From Eutypella sp. D-1 (lineage: Eukaryota; Ascomycota; Sordariomycetes; Xylariales; Diatrypaceae), in NCBI GenBank assembly GCA_023313575.1, contig JAJTTP010000005.1, forward strand, positions 682,001 through 746,000: a stretch of DNA of 64,000 nucleotides, written 5' to 3'. The notes below the pieces were generated by a model. The model searched no databases. It saw only the letters and a program-made list of their open reading frames with translations, and was not told the DNA's origin. Below are positions 36,101 to 47,291 of this stretch, one piece after another. Both the position numbers and the translations under genes were made by a program. Position 1 is the first letter of the stretch; each line of letters opens with the position of its first letter.

Positions 36101-39100
36101 CCTAGGTACCTAAGTAAGTATGTGGCTCATATACGCGTATAGATATATGTACTATTATCAGTAGGATTCTGCGCCTACCGGTGAGAGGGATTTCCCCGCG
36201 GTGGGGGTGAGCGGAATTCGGGATGTACGTGCTCGTACATGCATACACCTACATAGGGCCGCCGTGACCTCGGGAATGAACATAGACCTGAATGATCTTC
36301 GTTCAGCTGGTCCCGTTCCTCCCTAGTAACCTGTGGGTTACTTGGGCTATGCCTCTCATGTAGGTAGGTAGGGAGGTAGGTAGGTATTGTATTGTGTAAC
36401 TTGGCTAGACATACTCCCCTCACCTTGCTTTATACAGGTAGATCCCGACCTTCCAATGCTTTCAAAAGCCGACGGTCTGGTCGAGGACATTAGCTAGGGT
36501 AGGACATGGTGCCCATGCAGTAGGCACGGCAGATCTGGAGGCAGAGCGTTGCATAGTAAGTGCCTGTGGCTTTGCTATCAGTGGTACCATCGAAAATAAA
36601 TACCTACCTAATCTTAGGTAGTCCGTCTGAGAAGGCACAGACTCAAGTGCAGGTCAATCTAGCAGATACTTGGGTGTTTAGTTCCCGAGGTCGTCTTTAG
36701 TTACGCAACCCATAACCCGACAACTTATCGTTGTTAGGGTTAAGCGATAGACTTGGACAGCTCTGCTTCAGACATAGTATAACAATGTACTTTCTTCCCC
36801 CCTTCTTGATTCGTCTATTAGTGACGTATGTGAGTTCATCACCTTATGTACTTATATGTATACTTTTAATCAATCTCACATGAGCGCTAGAAATGATAGG
36901 CCATTATCGGTCCCGGTAATCAGGTCCGTACCTACATACCTACACGTACCTAAGATATGTTGTATCACCTGTGATCACCTACATGCTGGCCTATGGGCAG
37001 ATACTTATTTAGAATGTACAGGTCTTGGCCAGGCAGGGTATGTACTTGGGTAGGTAGAGGTCTATGCAGTCTCGCGGAGGAGATTTCAATGCAGACATGT
37101 AAACAAGGCATAATGACGAGATTACAGGTAGGCCTAGCAGCCGTTAGGTATTCTAGCCTTCCATCGACAAGAGAGATAAATTATCACGTACCGGTAACGC
37201 GGCGTTTCCTTTTCTCTCTTTATTTTCTATCTTCAGTTTTTGCCCTCTCTAGAACGTCCAACCGTAGTCTGTTACCGGCAATATATCCATTTTCGTAACA
37301 CGTAGTTGGAAACTACCTCTAGGTATCTAGGTACCTTAGTACTTGAATGCATGGAAATGTGCTAGCGGACAGATGGGGCCGTAGTAGCCTACCCGCTTAT
37401 TTAGCTCCCCCGGGCCCTCTTGCTAATAATAGCCTGTAGGGTGTCCGCACTTCATGAGGCTACATGGCCCGGAACCTATCACACTAGCCTTGTTAGCGGA
37501 ATTCGTAAGGGGGGATAGCGGTAATAAACCCGCGTACAGAGGGAGACAAGGCGGACCTGGGGGAGAAGTTCGTTTCAATAGATCCATCTAATAGCTCCAA
37601 ATAATTGACGGACATTCTATGTTCAACGTATGGAGTACATCGCGACGTCGGGATTGTCAGCCTAGTCATCTCCATAGTCACTTTCCCTGGTTATCGAGTA
37701 GGCGAAGGCAAGAACCAATGATGTAACCTAACCGTTAGAACTACTGCTACATAAACAATTTGGCCTAATTGCGGCGCGTAGATCTAAGTAACCCGAGCCA
37801 ATCAACGGGCCTGCGCACCAACCTCACCCCAAACTTCCTATGGGTTTCTCACCTCACTCGTCCAACCGCCAATGGCTCTCCTCTGCCTCTTTTCTCCCCC
37901 ATTCCCCTGAAACGACAAACCTAATCTCTGTTACGTGAGATTATCTCGACACGAGGGCGAAGAGAAAACGATGCATAGAGCGCTCCACCGCGCAGCTTGT
38001 TCTGCGCTCGTTCTCTCCCTCTCCGCTGGGCGACCCAACGACATAACTGGGCAACGTTTATGGTTCGCGCGCCGAACCCACGTGGCCTGCCGTGCTAGGG
38101 AAGCAGGGGCTAAAGCCCCCCCTTGGTTGGGGTCCGGATATTGAGGTGATTAAGATGATGACATAACAGGACATAGTATGGCTTGGGGCGACCGGGATCA
38201 ACAGTTTCCGACGCAGCCCGCCCGCCTGGTCTCACCTTGCAGTGATTGCATTCCTTGAGGGTTGATGTAATAGCTGCGGGTCATCTCCTCTTGGCTTGCT
38301 TCGGTGTATGTGCTGCCTGGTCAGAAGGCAAACCATGCAGCCATGTGTCTTTCGGCCAGCCTCTTGGCCAGCTTGTCAGCCTGTCAAGCGCATGGCTGAG
38401 GGGATATCCTTTCAAGTGGTGCCTACCTGCAACGCGACACCTGCGAGTCACACCATTCAGTCCCGTCATAGCTCGGGAAGAGGGCCGGTCAAGATACTTA
38501 GGACGGGTAGTGGGGGTGTCATATGTCGCGCCCATGCCTGTCTACTGTGCAGGCAACAAGCATTCACGCGTGAACCTCCGCCGCACCCAGAGTTTAGTCA
38601 TGTCAATGGATTGCTGCGGCTTCGTCCTCCAAATCGCATGATGTCGTAGACGGCTTGCGCCTTCGAGTGGCTTGCGGGAGGATGCCGCCTTTCACATATG
38701 TGGTGGGAGCCCGTCCCATGCTTGCGGCCCATCTAAACGGGGATATTGCACATAATGGGGGGCGTGACTGTTCGAGATGCTTCTATTTCGCGACTCTATC
38801 TGCCTTGCGCTGATCATCTAGTTGGGTGGGGTTCGGGAACGGGAGGCGGATAAGAACGGTTGGCGGGCATTGCCTCATCCCTAGTAGCACATACGGGACG
38901 GACGGCACAGGTAGGGACTGTCGTTATCACGTTCATCATAAGAAGCTTATTTACGCCGGATATAGGTACAGGCCCGTTACTGTCTGCCGACCGATGGTTT
39001 GGGGATTCCGCCCTGGTATATCGTATGACTTCGAAGCTGATAGTATCGCGGTATTTCCGTCGTACATAGTTCACAACCTCAGATAGCTTCCGTGTAAGGG

Positions 39101-40857
39101 CCGGGGCGGGATCTAGATATGCGGATCCCGTCTGGGGCTATAACTAGAACCTGTTCGTAATAGCTCACGTGGTGGTAAGAGTCAGAATATGCAGCCCCCA
39201 ACCAACCACAGGCTCAATGCCACTTACATGAAACGAGATGACTGGTGAGCCTCTAACTAAATTGACACGGCCAATTCACTAAGCACACACACGTCGATCT
39301 CCTGCCGTCATCCCGTTGGATATACCTGCATTTAGGAGAGTGGGGTACCGAAGCTGAAGCATGCCAGCCGAATGTTGGGGAAGGTAGGCAAGTAGGGCGT
39401 TTTTACACCGTTGACAGCCGCCCTCACCCCCCCTTGCCCTGCTATGCCATACCCAAGTATGGATACGAGATCCGCCAAGGTGACTTAGATCGTCGCTTCG
39501 GGATCTACACCTGCGATGGACCTCGAGCACAAGGATAGTTGGCACGAGACGTTTATCATTGATTTTCATGGAGCGTTTTCCCTGCATTCCTACTACCCAC
39601 CCGCAATACAATGCATTCCGGATACGAGGGCAACATAGAGTCTCAGTAAGCACTCTATACATAGTAGGGCTTGGTATCAGTCACTCCTTTCAAAGGCCCT
39701 CCCTCTGGAGGGATGTTGTTGAAGTTATCTTTAGGTACATCAGTGTGGTTGTGAAACTGATTTAATAACTGCTGCAGCGATATGTGGTTACACAAGCTAT
39801 GCATTAGGCACCAAGTGGAATATATCAGATAAGGTAACATCGGGGCTATGCAGGGAACTTTTGCTTGATTACCTAACATACCTAGAATACCTTAGGTACC
39901 TACACGTAGGTACGCAACTTCAACTGTATAAGCACGTGACATGTATTCCACCTGTACTCTGTGCCCGGTTGTTTACTGGCATGTATTTACTTACTTCCAT
40001 CCAGAGACGTGTAACCGGCTATTAAAACATCTATTTAAGGTGCAGTATGCACATAGGGAACTAGTTTTGTAGACTACATACCTACATACCTAGGTATATA
40101 GTATTTATGTACCAAGTATGATACTCAAGCCGATATTAAGTGCCCAGGTGGTTACGTACCTACTCTATAGGCGATAGGGGCAGGGAAACGCTACAAGCGA
40201 CTTACACTAATGCATCCAGCGCGGCTAGGGCGCTAAAGGAATCCAGTAACTACCTAAGTAAGTAATGGAGTTTTCCGTGGATAACAAGGTCGGTTAATGG
40301 CACTGCCTTGCCCAGGAAGTTCTAAAGAATTACATTACTGAAGCTACGCATTCTCAGGTACATCGTTTTGATGATTTGATATGTATATTATCACCGCCTT
40401 CAAGTGGTATGTGGACGAATGCTTCCTATACCTAGGTACCTACATATGTACATAAATAACTCTGAAGCGCATTTGCTAGGTACCTTCCATTAACAGTTCT
40501 GCGGGTATGAATTACAATGGTAAGCGCGACCTTGTAGGCGGTCTACCGTACCGACCTTAGGTAGATGGGTATGTATTAGCGAATTAACTAAAGCCCCGCT
40601 ATATCACACACCCCACCAATTAATTATCAATCTAGAAATACCTAAGTACATAGTATAGTATGTAGACGCGTCCAGAAGTTGGATTGACGCGACTGGGCTT
40701 AGGCCAGGCGTCCTAACGTTCCGTTGACACCATCACCAACTCCTTCACCTCTATCTTGGCGTCGTTATCCTCGGTAGCATTCTTTTTTCGAGTCCACCAT
40801 TAAGCCTTTCACCAACCTCCCCCCAATTTCGTAGCTTCACATCTATAATTGGAAAGC
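33186..40857. other. Gene-empty region, second part (7.7 kb)
   Basis: No supported coding sequence. The first kilobase probably includes the 3' UTR of the small Cys protein. Palindromic motif copies are frequent, for example 36093-36120 and the TAGGTAGGTAGGG array at 36361-36388, and again at 39880-39915, 40080-40100 and 40430-40445. A CCAAT-containing, pyrimidine-rich stretch near 37797-37930 looks promoter-like, but no gene follows that I can support. The last 150 bases contain a T/C-rich leader for the F-box gene. Confidence 0.6.
36361..36388. repeat. TAGG-type tetranucleotide array
   Basis: Tandem TAGG/GAGG units form one of the densest local copies of the motif family that pervades intergenic DNA in this window. 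Confidence 0.75.
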
Positions 40858-42848
40858 ATGGAACAAGGAAGACAGCTATATGCTGCTAAGCAGTATGCCC
40901 AAGCTGCAGAGGCCTTCACACAGGTCATTAATTCATGCCGATGTGGCGTGTATCTACGCGAGAAGCCATGCCTCTGCAAGGGCCTCCTCGCTAGCATGGA
41001 GAAAGGCACCTTACGCGACGAATTGAAAAAATCTTGCATATGCTCTGCGAGATCTGGAAGGCGCTGTGAAAATCCGAATCACATCGACGCGTTCGACTCA
41101 CTTGCCGCTACCTACGAAAAAGACGACCGCGTAGAGCACAGCCTCAACTGTGCTAAGCAGATGATTAATCTGTCGCCACGCAACCCGAAGGGTTATCTGC
41201 GTTGTGGCAAGGTCCTCCGTCTCCAGGGGTTGCCTAACCTGGCCCACAAGACCTATAGGGCTAGCATAGACATCGTATCAAAGAAGTACCCCGATCACCC
41301 TCTCCTGGTAAAGTTACGAGAGCAGGAGGAGAAACTAAGGCGCTTGATGAGGGCCGACCCCTTAATGATGCTCCCCTTTGAGCTTGTCTGCCTCATTTTT
41401 AAGCAGGTTGACTTTAGAACGTTGTGGTAAGCCGGCTCTTGTCTTTGACCCATCAACTTAATACTAACTCTAAGCTTAAAAGCCGCTCCTTGGGCGTCTG
41501 CAAGAATTGGAAGTCAGTTCTGAGCGGAAAGGAGGCCCAGGAATTATGGCGCATGCAGCATTATCAGTGGGAGACTGGTAGCCCTAAGCATAAAGTTTCG
41601 CCTAAAAGCTTGATGAGATATGCCTTCTTTGCAGGCCACCAGGTAACATCCTTGGTCATCGACAACTCCAAATATTTTGGCTTGAATAATTACACTCTCG
41701 GCGTCATTCTCGCACGATGCAAACAGTTGAGGCATCTCAAGATACGAGGAGGTGGGGGGACCCCTACCGTGTTAGACGCGTCGCAATCCACCCCCCTCCC
41801 ATCACTCAAGACGCTCTACCTCGGTCTAGGTGTCAGAATCTCTCACGGGCTGTTGCGGCGATTGGTGCACGCGTCTCCTGACATTGAGGAGCTTTCCATA
41901 TTTGACCTTGGGGGTGAAAATTTCGTGGAATTCGATGACTGGCCTATACTGCATAAACTCAGCACCATTCGCCTGGCCAATAGCAAGGACGATGTAGCTG
42001 TTAACATAGTAAGTGTTCTTGGGTCGCCTGTTATTACCGAGGCACCAGTTGCTAATCACTATTAGACTGAACTCAAGCGCCGAACGCCGAACGCAGAAGC
42101 GGTTTGGCTAGATAATATTGTTTGGCTGAATGAGGTTAATGATGACGACCCTTGGTGCCATCTTCGGAGCCTCTTTGTGGGAGAAAAAGTAGCATGCCCT
42201 GGGCTACGTACCAAACCACTCGCTACGTTTAACCCTGCTATCATTAGAGAGCTCTATCTCGAGCTTCTCCTGACTGGGAGTCATCATCATTTTGCCCGCT
42301 TCTTACAAGAGGGTGCAGTCCTAGAAGGGATCGAGAAGCTCGCAATTAAGACGAGAGATCCACTTACCAAGGAACATTTTGAGGGACTAGCCCGGCCATC
42401 ATTCACATCAAATACCATCGAACAACTCTCTATCTCACCCTTTCCGTTCGCCAATGTTGCTATAGAAAGTGACGAGATGGCTTGGTTCAACGGCAGCAGT
42501 CTCAAGTCTCTCTCACTAACCGGGCTCACCCTGGAAGCCGGGCGGTCGATCGGGAACGCCGACGAGACACTGCTCAACATCGTTAGGCGCTTTCCCAACC
42601 TTGAGTGCCTGAACATCGACAAGGAGATGATCCAACCGTCGACACTGGCGAAGATCGTAAGCACGACACGCGTGAGGAGCATATACCACCTGTCCGGCTA
42701 TCTGATGGAGGAAGCTAGGCTCTGGGCTGCAGAGAAGCACGCAGCACGGATAATCCACGGGTACCGTCCCTCGCCCGCACAGCTGCCCGACCGACCGTTT
42801 GTGCGCAACCGTCTTGCGCAAAGTCTTCGGCGTCCTCGGGACTGGTAG
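40858..42848 (+). CDS. TPR / F-box / leucine-rich-repeat protein (Dia2/Pof3-like)
   Basis: Exons 40858-41426, 41483-42008 and 42066-42848 join to 625 residues. The ATG at 40858 is used; the upstream in-frame TTG is not. Order of parts: TPR-like helices (about 1-160), an F-box (about 167-205, LPFELVCLIFKQVDFRTLC then VCKNWKSVL, where the first intron splits the TLC codon), then leucine-rich repeats to the end (for example LRHLKIRG, LKTLYLGLG, IEELSIFDL). This TPR-F-box-LRR order is that of yeast Dia2 and fission yeast Pof3, substrate adaptors of SCF ubiquitin ligases linked to genome stability. The TPR region carries a Cys-rich insertion (residues about 27-73, with CRC, CLC, CIC and a RRCENPNH end). 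Substrates cannot be told from sequence; such fungal families are often expanded, so a direct Dia2 orthologue is not claimed. Confidence 0.85.
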
Positions 42849-45023
42849 TTGATGCTGAAGTTAAGGGTCGAGTTCCTTTAAGAGGAATACAGTACGGGAC
42901 ATCCTTGTCACCATGTATATAAGCGGGATCTTGCTGCTGCCAAGCAGTAGCTAAACCTCGAGTCGGTCAAGCTCATACATCTATTCCAAAGATACGATGG
43001 GCTGACTCCTCATTCGCTTGATTGGATCCCAGGCCGTGGAGGAGTAGACGATGAAGTTGAGCGGACCCTGGAATGTCCCGATGGGTTCTTCAACCTGCAA
43101 TGGGACACTGACGCCCCCCCTCCCCCCACTATTTCCCTGTCTTCGACTCGGCCAAGCATTTCCCTGACTTCACATACCGTGTCAGGGGTATATAGGACCA
43201 GAGTGATAGGTGCCCGCGAATACGACGGAGGCTCGCCAGAATGATATATTTTCAAGGCTCAGATAGATAGAATAGATCATAACGCCTTGATCCGTACGGA
43301 TATAGGGCGGCGAAGCCCCCTATATATAGACCTGGCTCTAAATAGCCACCCCATGGGGTGGGCGGACTATATCTCCTCACATACCGCCAGCAGATTTCTC
43401 GTTTGTCTAACCCTGCCTGTGCGCGTGGTCTTTGGATTCTGCACTGTGACAAACAACAAGCATATTTTCCATGTTCACGTGGAAGCTTGATCAGTTTGCG
43501 TAATCATGTCGGCTGCCAGAGCTGTGGTGGTACAGGGCGATTGGCGTTATGCTTCTACGTCGAGGGTGAATTCAGAAAGTCAGGATCGTTGAGAAGCGTA
43601 AGAACCGGTAAATCATTTTCGTGGAATGACTCTTTGTTGGCGCCTGTCCTTACCCTCGCAAATATTGGGTATGTACCTCTCAATAAGGAATTGAATGTAA
43701 GGAAAAAAGAAAACCTACTGCTGGAATGGAAAAGATGCAGGGTATAGCGGTAAAGGAATTTCCCGGCCCTTCTTGAGCCATTGAGCCAAGTAGCCATTCA
43801 AAGGGGGACGCTCATCTTTGGCCTGTGGTACTCACCTAGCCGATGGGTTGCTCATTCTATTGCCCTGTGAGGTTCGGGTTACATCAAGAAAACTTTGCCG
43901 CTATCTAGCCGTCGCCGGTGAGAAGTTGTCAGTTTGCGAGGATCCAGGATATATAGATCTGCAGAAATTCAAGAATTATTACAAGGGAAAGACAAAGATC
44001 CGAAGTTACAAACCGGACCGCGCAACGCACCGGTGTGTGCGTGTGTAGATATTGCAAAGACGAGTTAGATAAACTTCGACACCTCAGTTTCGTACATTAG
44101 CTGGGCGTATGATGCGAGCGGGTTAGTCGGGTGTCATGGCACCGACTGAAGGTTGGCTAAAAGGATTTTGTTGGTGCGCAAGGGATTGAAAGAAGAACAA
44201 TGACTACAGAACAAGATTTTAACCCTAGATATTTACCCCGTGGCTGCACAGAGCAGGCTCGGTGGCGATTCGCCACCTAGTCGCCCTCGTACCGTGATAC
44301 CAGGTGGGTGCCGGGCAGGGATTTTTCTTTTTTTCGGTAGATTAACCCTGCCGCGATGGAAATAGTTCATTTTTCTGCTCAGGTTCTTATATGTTCTACC
44401 TATTCTATGACTTGGTCTTGTGTCACATCCCTTGGTCTCGCCAGCAATTTGGAACAACCTGAGTGTTTCCTACTACACTATGTCATTCTTGGGCTATTGT
44501 ATAGAGTTCTTGATTACTTTGCAGCCTGGGTACGTGATACATAGGACATATAGACTCAGCCAGAGAGTTGGAAGAATTGTCATCTAAAAAGGGACAGGAT
44601 TTGGAGCATAGTTTGCTCCGACCGAAATCCGCACGTCCATGGATGTCATAAGACAGGACAAATATCTTGCAGATATCGTCGTCATGATTGTCTCGCTGAC
44701 CAGTACGGAACCCTTACATGGGATTCCATAAAAGGCACTAGAGAAACAAGGCAATACGTGAAAAACATTGGCAGGTCATAGCAGGGATAAGATTCCTCGA
44801 GTCTCTTATGCTACTCAACCTAGCACACTCGTATAACATGCTGATTGCCTGATTTAAAACCGGGAACGATGCTGAGGGACGAACGCAAACATAATTAAGA
44901 GCGTAGGTTTGGAGAGAAATATAAATATCCATCGTGTTCTCCTTCATCACGAGCATGAGGTATCATAAACAGATTTCTATAAATCACCCGAGCCAATTCA
45001 AGTATACAATATGCATAGGCACC
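42849..45023. other. Intergenic region
   Basis: About 2.2 kb without a supported gene. Open frames up to 129 codons at 43.3-43.8 kb have no family features and continue through non-coding-like sequence. The 200 bases before the next ATG include an AATATAAATA element near 44920. Confidence 0.5.
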
Positions 45024-45666
45024 ATGGAAGATTTTCAAACCGAATACAGTTACGCGACTTCTGACGAGGCTGGTCATCTGATTCACGCCTGGGGGGAGCT
45101 GCGAAGCAAACCTGAGTCACACACCTTCATTGCTCAGCATATAGCAGTCGAACCTTTGGCCATGGATGCCAAAGCAAACGCCGTGATGACGATCTTCAGT
45201 ACCAAGAAGAACGGATCTATCATTGTCAAAGCATCGCGAAGTGGCGGGATCATTGGACTTGTACTAGCAAGGTCTTCTAGACGAGGAGGCTGGGAGTTTT
45301 GGAAAAACGAACCCCTCCCTCACATCAGGGGGTACCACGATGATATGACCTTGGGCGCCGTCATAAAGGAAGAGACTACCAGATATGTCATGAAACGATT
45401 CCGGAAGCATAAATACTTATGTAAGATCCGACAGCTAGAATATCATATCTTTGTTTATGTTGACTGGTGCGGCCTTAGGCATATCCGACATAATTGTCGC
45501 GGAGAACATGTGCCGTCAAGGGATTGGGAGGGAGCTGATGACACGTCTTGAAAATTATGCTGACGCAAAGAAAATGGGCTTATTGGTCGTTATTCCGAAG
45601 GGATACCTTCCCAAACATGCCCGAATCGAGGACGCTGTGCGTTGCTTGGAGGCCTCGACAGGGTGA
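45024..45666 (+). CDS. Small GNAT-family N-acetyltransferase-like protein
   Basis: Exons 45024-45420 and 45479-45666, joined in phase 1 over a 58-nt GT..AG intron with a TTGACT branch-like site, give 194 residues. The spliced junction restores the acetyl-CoA-binding segment: YLCISDIIVAENMCRQGIGRELM, a strand followed by the Q/R-x-x-G-x-G pyrophosphate loop of GNAT motif A. The N-terminal half (about 1-130) is poorly conserved in such fungal enzymes and holds no named motif. The C-terminus ends about 40 residues after motif A without the usual Tyr-containing motif B, so the gene may be truncated or divergent. Substrate is unknown. Confidence 0.68.
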
Positions 45667-47291
45667 TTTCCACCGTTATCCAGTACAGAAGTAGATAGTG
45701 GGTAGGATTCTGAAGGGGGACAACAGACTTAGATGGCCCGGAGATGAATGACTGGAGGTAAAAGTCGTGGGCGAAGACGATAGGGAGTGATGCAAGACGG
45801 TTTCACAATATCAATGTACCGGTTCATTTGACCTTTGAGAGATTACCCTCAGATTTGTGTGAATGAAATGCGATGTTACGGCAGAATATGACAGACGCTT
45901 GTAACAGACTCTAACTACGTCGTCGTATTATTGGAACATTCTGCTGTATCCGGGTGCCTGAATCACTATTGACAACGCCAATTACGGCCTGTTACTCAAC
46001 TTGAAATCTACCATAGTAATTTCAAAAACGATAAGAACCCCGCCCCTCCCCCCCCCCCTCCCCCAAAAAAGAAAAAAGAAAAAAAAAGTATGGTGAAGGG
46101 AAGAAGCAGACCACGTAAGAGGGATGAAGACAGTTATTAACTGTAGCCAGTTGGACCCCTATGGTGGGGCCATAAAGTGGATACTCTTGCGATTAGGGTC
46201 CCTAGAACTACCTAGGTAGTAAAGTCACGGGACGACTTGAAATGATCCCAGTGTTGGAAAAGAGGAAATAACCAACTTACTGACCTATGATAAGTATCTG
46301 CTATATACGCTGTATTGATCGGTCGATGCTAGTGACCCGGGCTGCCAGCACTATCAGACGGAAGAGGCCTCATGACCTCTTTTTTGTTTGATGAAGTGCT
46401 AACGTGGTCATTATCCATTATACCAAGAGCAATATGAGCCTCTGCCATATCAGCGTGTTAGGGGTTTTGGGTGCAGAGTGAAAGACAGTAGCTAGAGGGT
46501 CACTGTGAGGGCGCTGGAGTATAGGTAGAGGTCGAATAGTTATTGAACTCTGACCCTCTACTAGAACCGCAGGGGGCGAAAACCCCTACTTATAGATAAT
46601 TCTAGTCTATCGTAGCCTTTTCGGAAGGGGGAAGGGCGCTGCTAGCGCCCCTGTCCTTTTGTCACGTAACACAGCGACAGTGGCAGGCCATGATATCAAC
46701 AGTATATTATGCATGTGATGACAGACAGGCCTGGGGCGCTCTATTGCATCATGGCGTGTGCTTGATTCTGGCGCCCTAGAATCATCGGGTCAGTCCGGGG
46801 AACCTGGGTTTGAGCGACCTGGCCACGAGCCTGGCGCGAGTCTTTTGGTTTGAAAGACTCCATAGCGATCTAAGTTACCACTGGTCCCAGATGCAACGCT
46901 TTCCATGTTCTCTGCCTTCCTATTTTGATTATACAGCTCGCGGGCACGCACAAGGTTTGGGTTCCGGTAGCGCTCGCCCGGTATTTCTGGGTACTCGATT
47001 GCCTTCCCTTTCCTAAAATGAGAATTGTCCAAGAGGTTTGGTGCGGACCTCTCGAAGCGGTCATGAATATTAAGTACCTAAGTACATTAGAGCTACTGTA
47101 GCTTGACACTTCATAGACCAGACTTTCCTCTGGGGGAAATGCATGGCTGCCAATAAAACCAACGCCAATAGCCCCTCGTGATGCCCCTTACTTCATACTT
47201 CCACTTCCATAGAATTAAGGTACCCTAGGTAGGTATGCACACCTTTTCACCTCTTCGTTTATCCTCTAATAGCAACCCACAAGCTATACGG
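45667..47291. other. Intergenic region with small inverted repeats
   Basis: About 1.6 kb. It holds a C/A-rich low-complexity run (46045-46090), a TAGAGGGTCA / TGACCCTCTA inverted repeat (46493-46502 and 46551-46560), a GGGCGCT / AGCGCCC hairpin (46634-46650) and an orphan coding-like frame on the minus strand (46790-47070, listed separately). Confidence 0.55.
46790..47070 (-). pseudogene. Possible orphan exon or gene relic
   Basis: On the minus strand one frame is open for about 93 codons and reads protein-like in its first half (HDRFERSAPNLL, then HFRKGKAIEYPEIPGERYRN). There is no ATG; an AG just before the open part could be a 3' splice site, but no matching upstream exon was found. The second half looks like random sequence. 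I do not recognise the family; it may be a fragment of a degraded gene or transposon. Confidence 0.25.

Noticed and set aside
37797..38144. Promoter-like CCAAT stretch followed by a 69-codon frame
   Set aside because: The frame has no conserved feature and no good downstream continuation.
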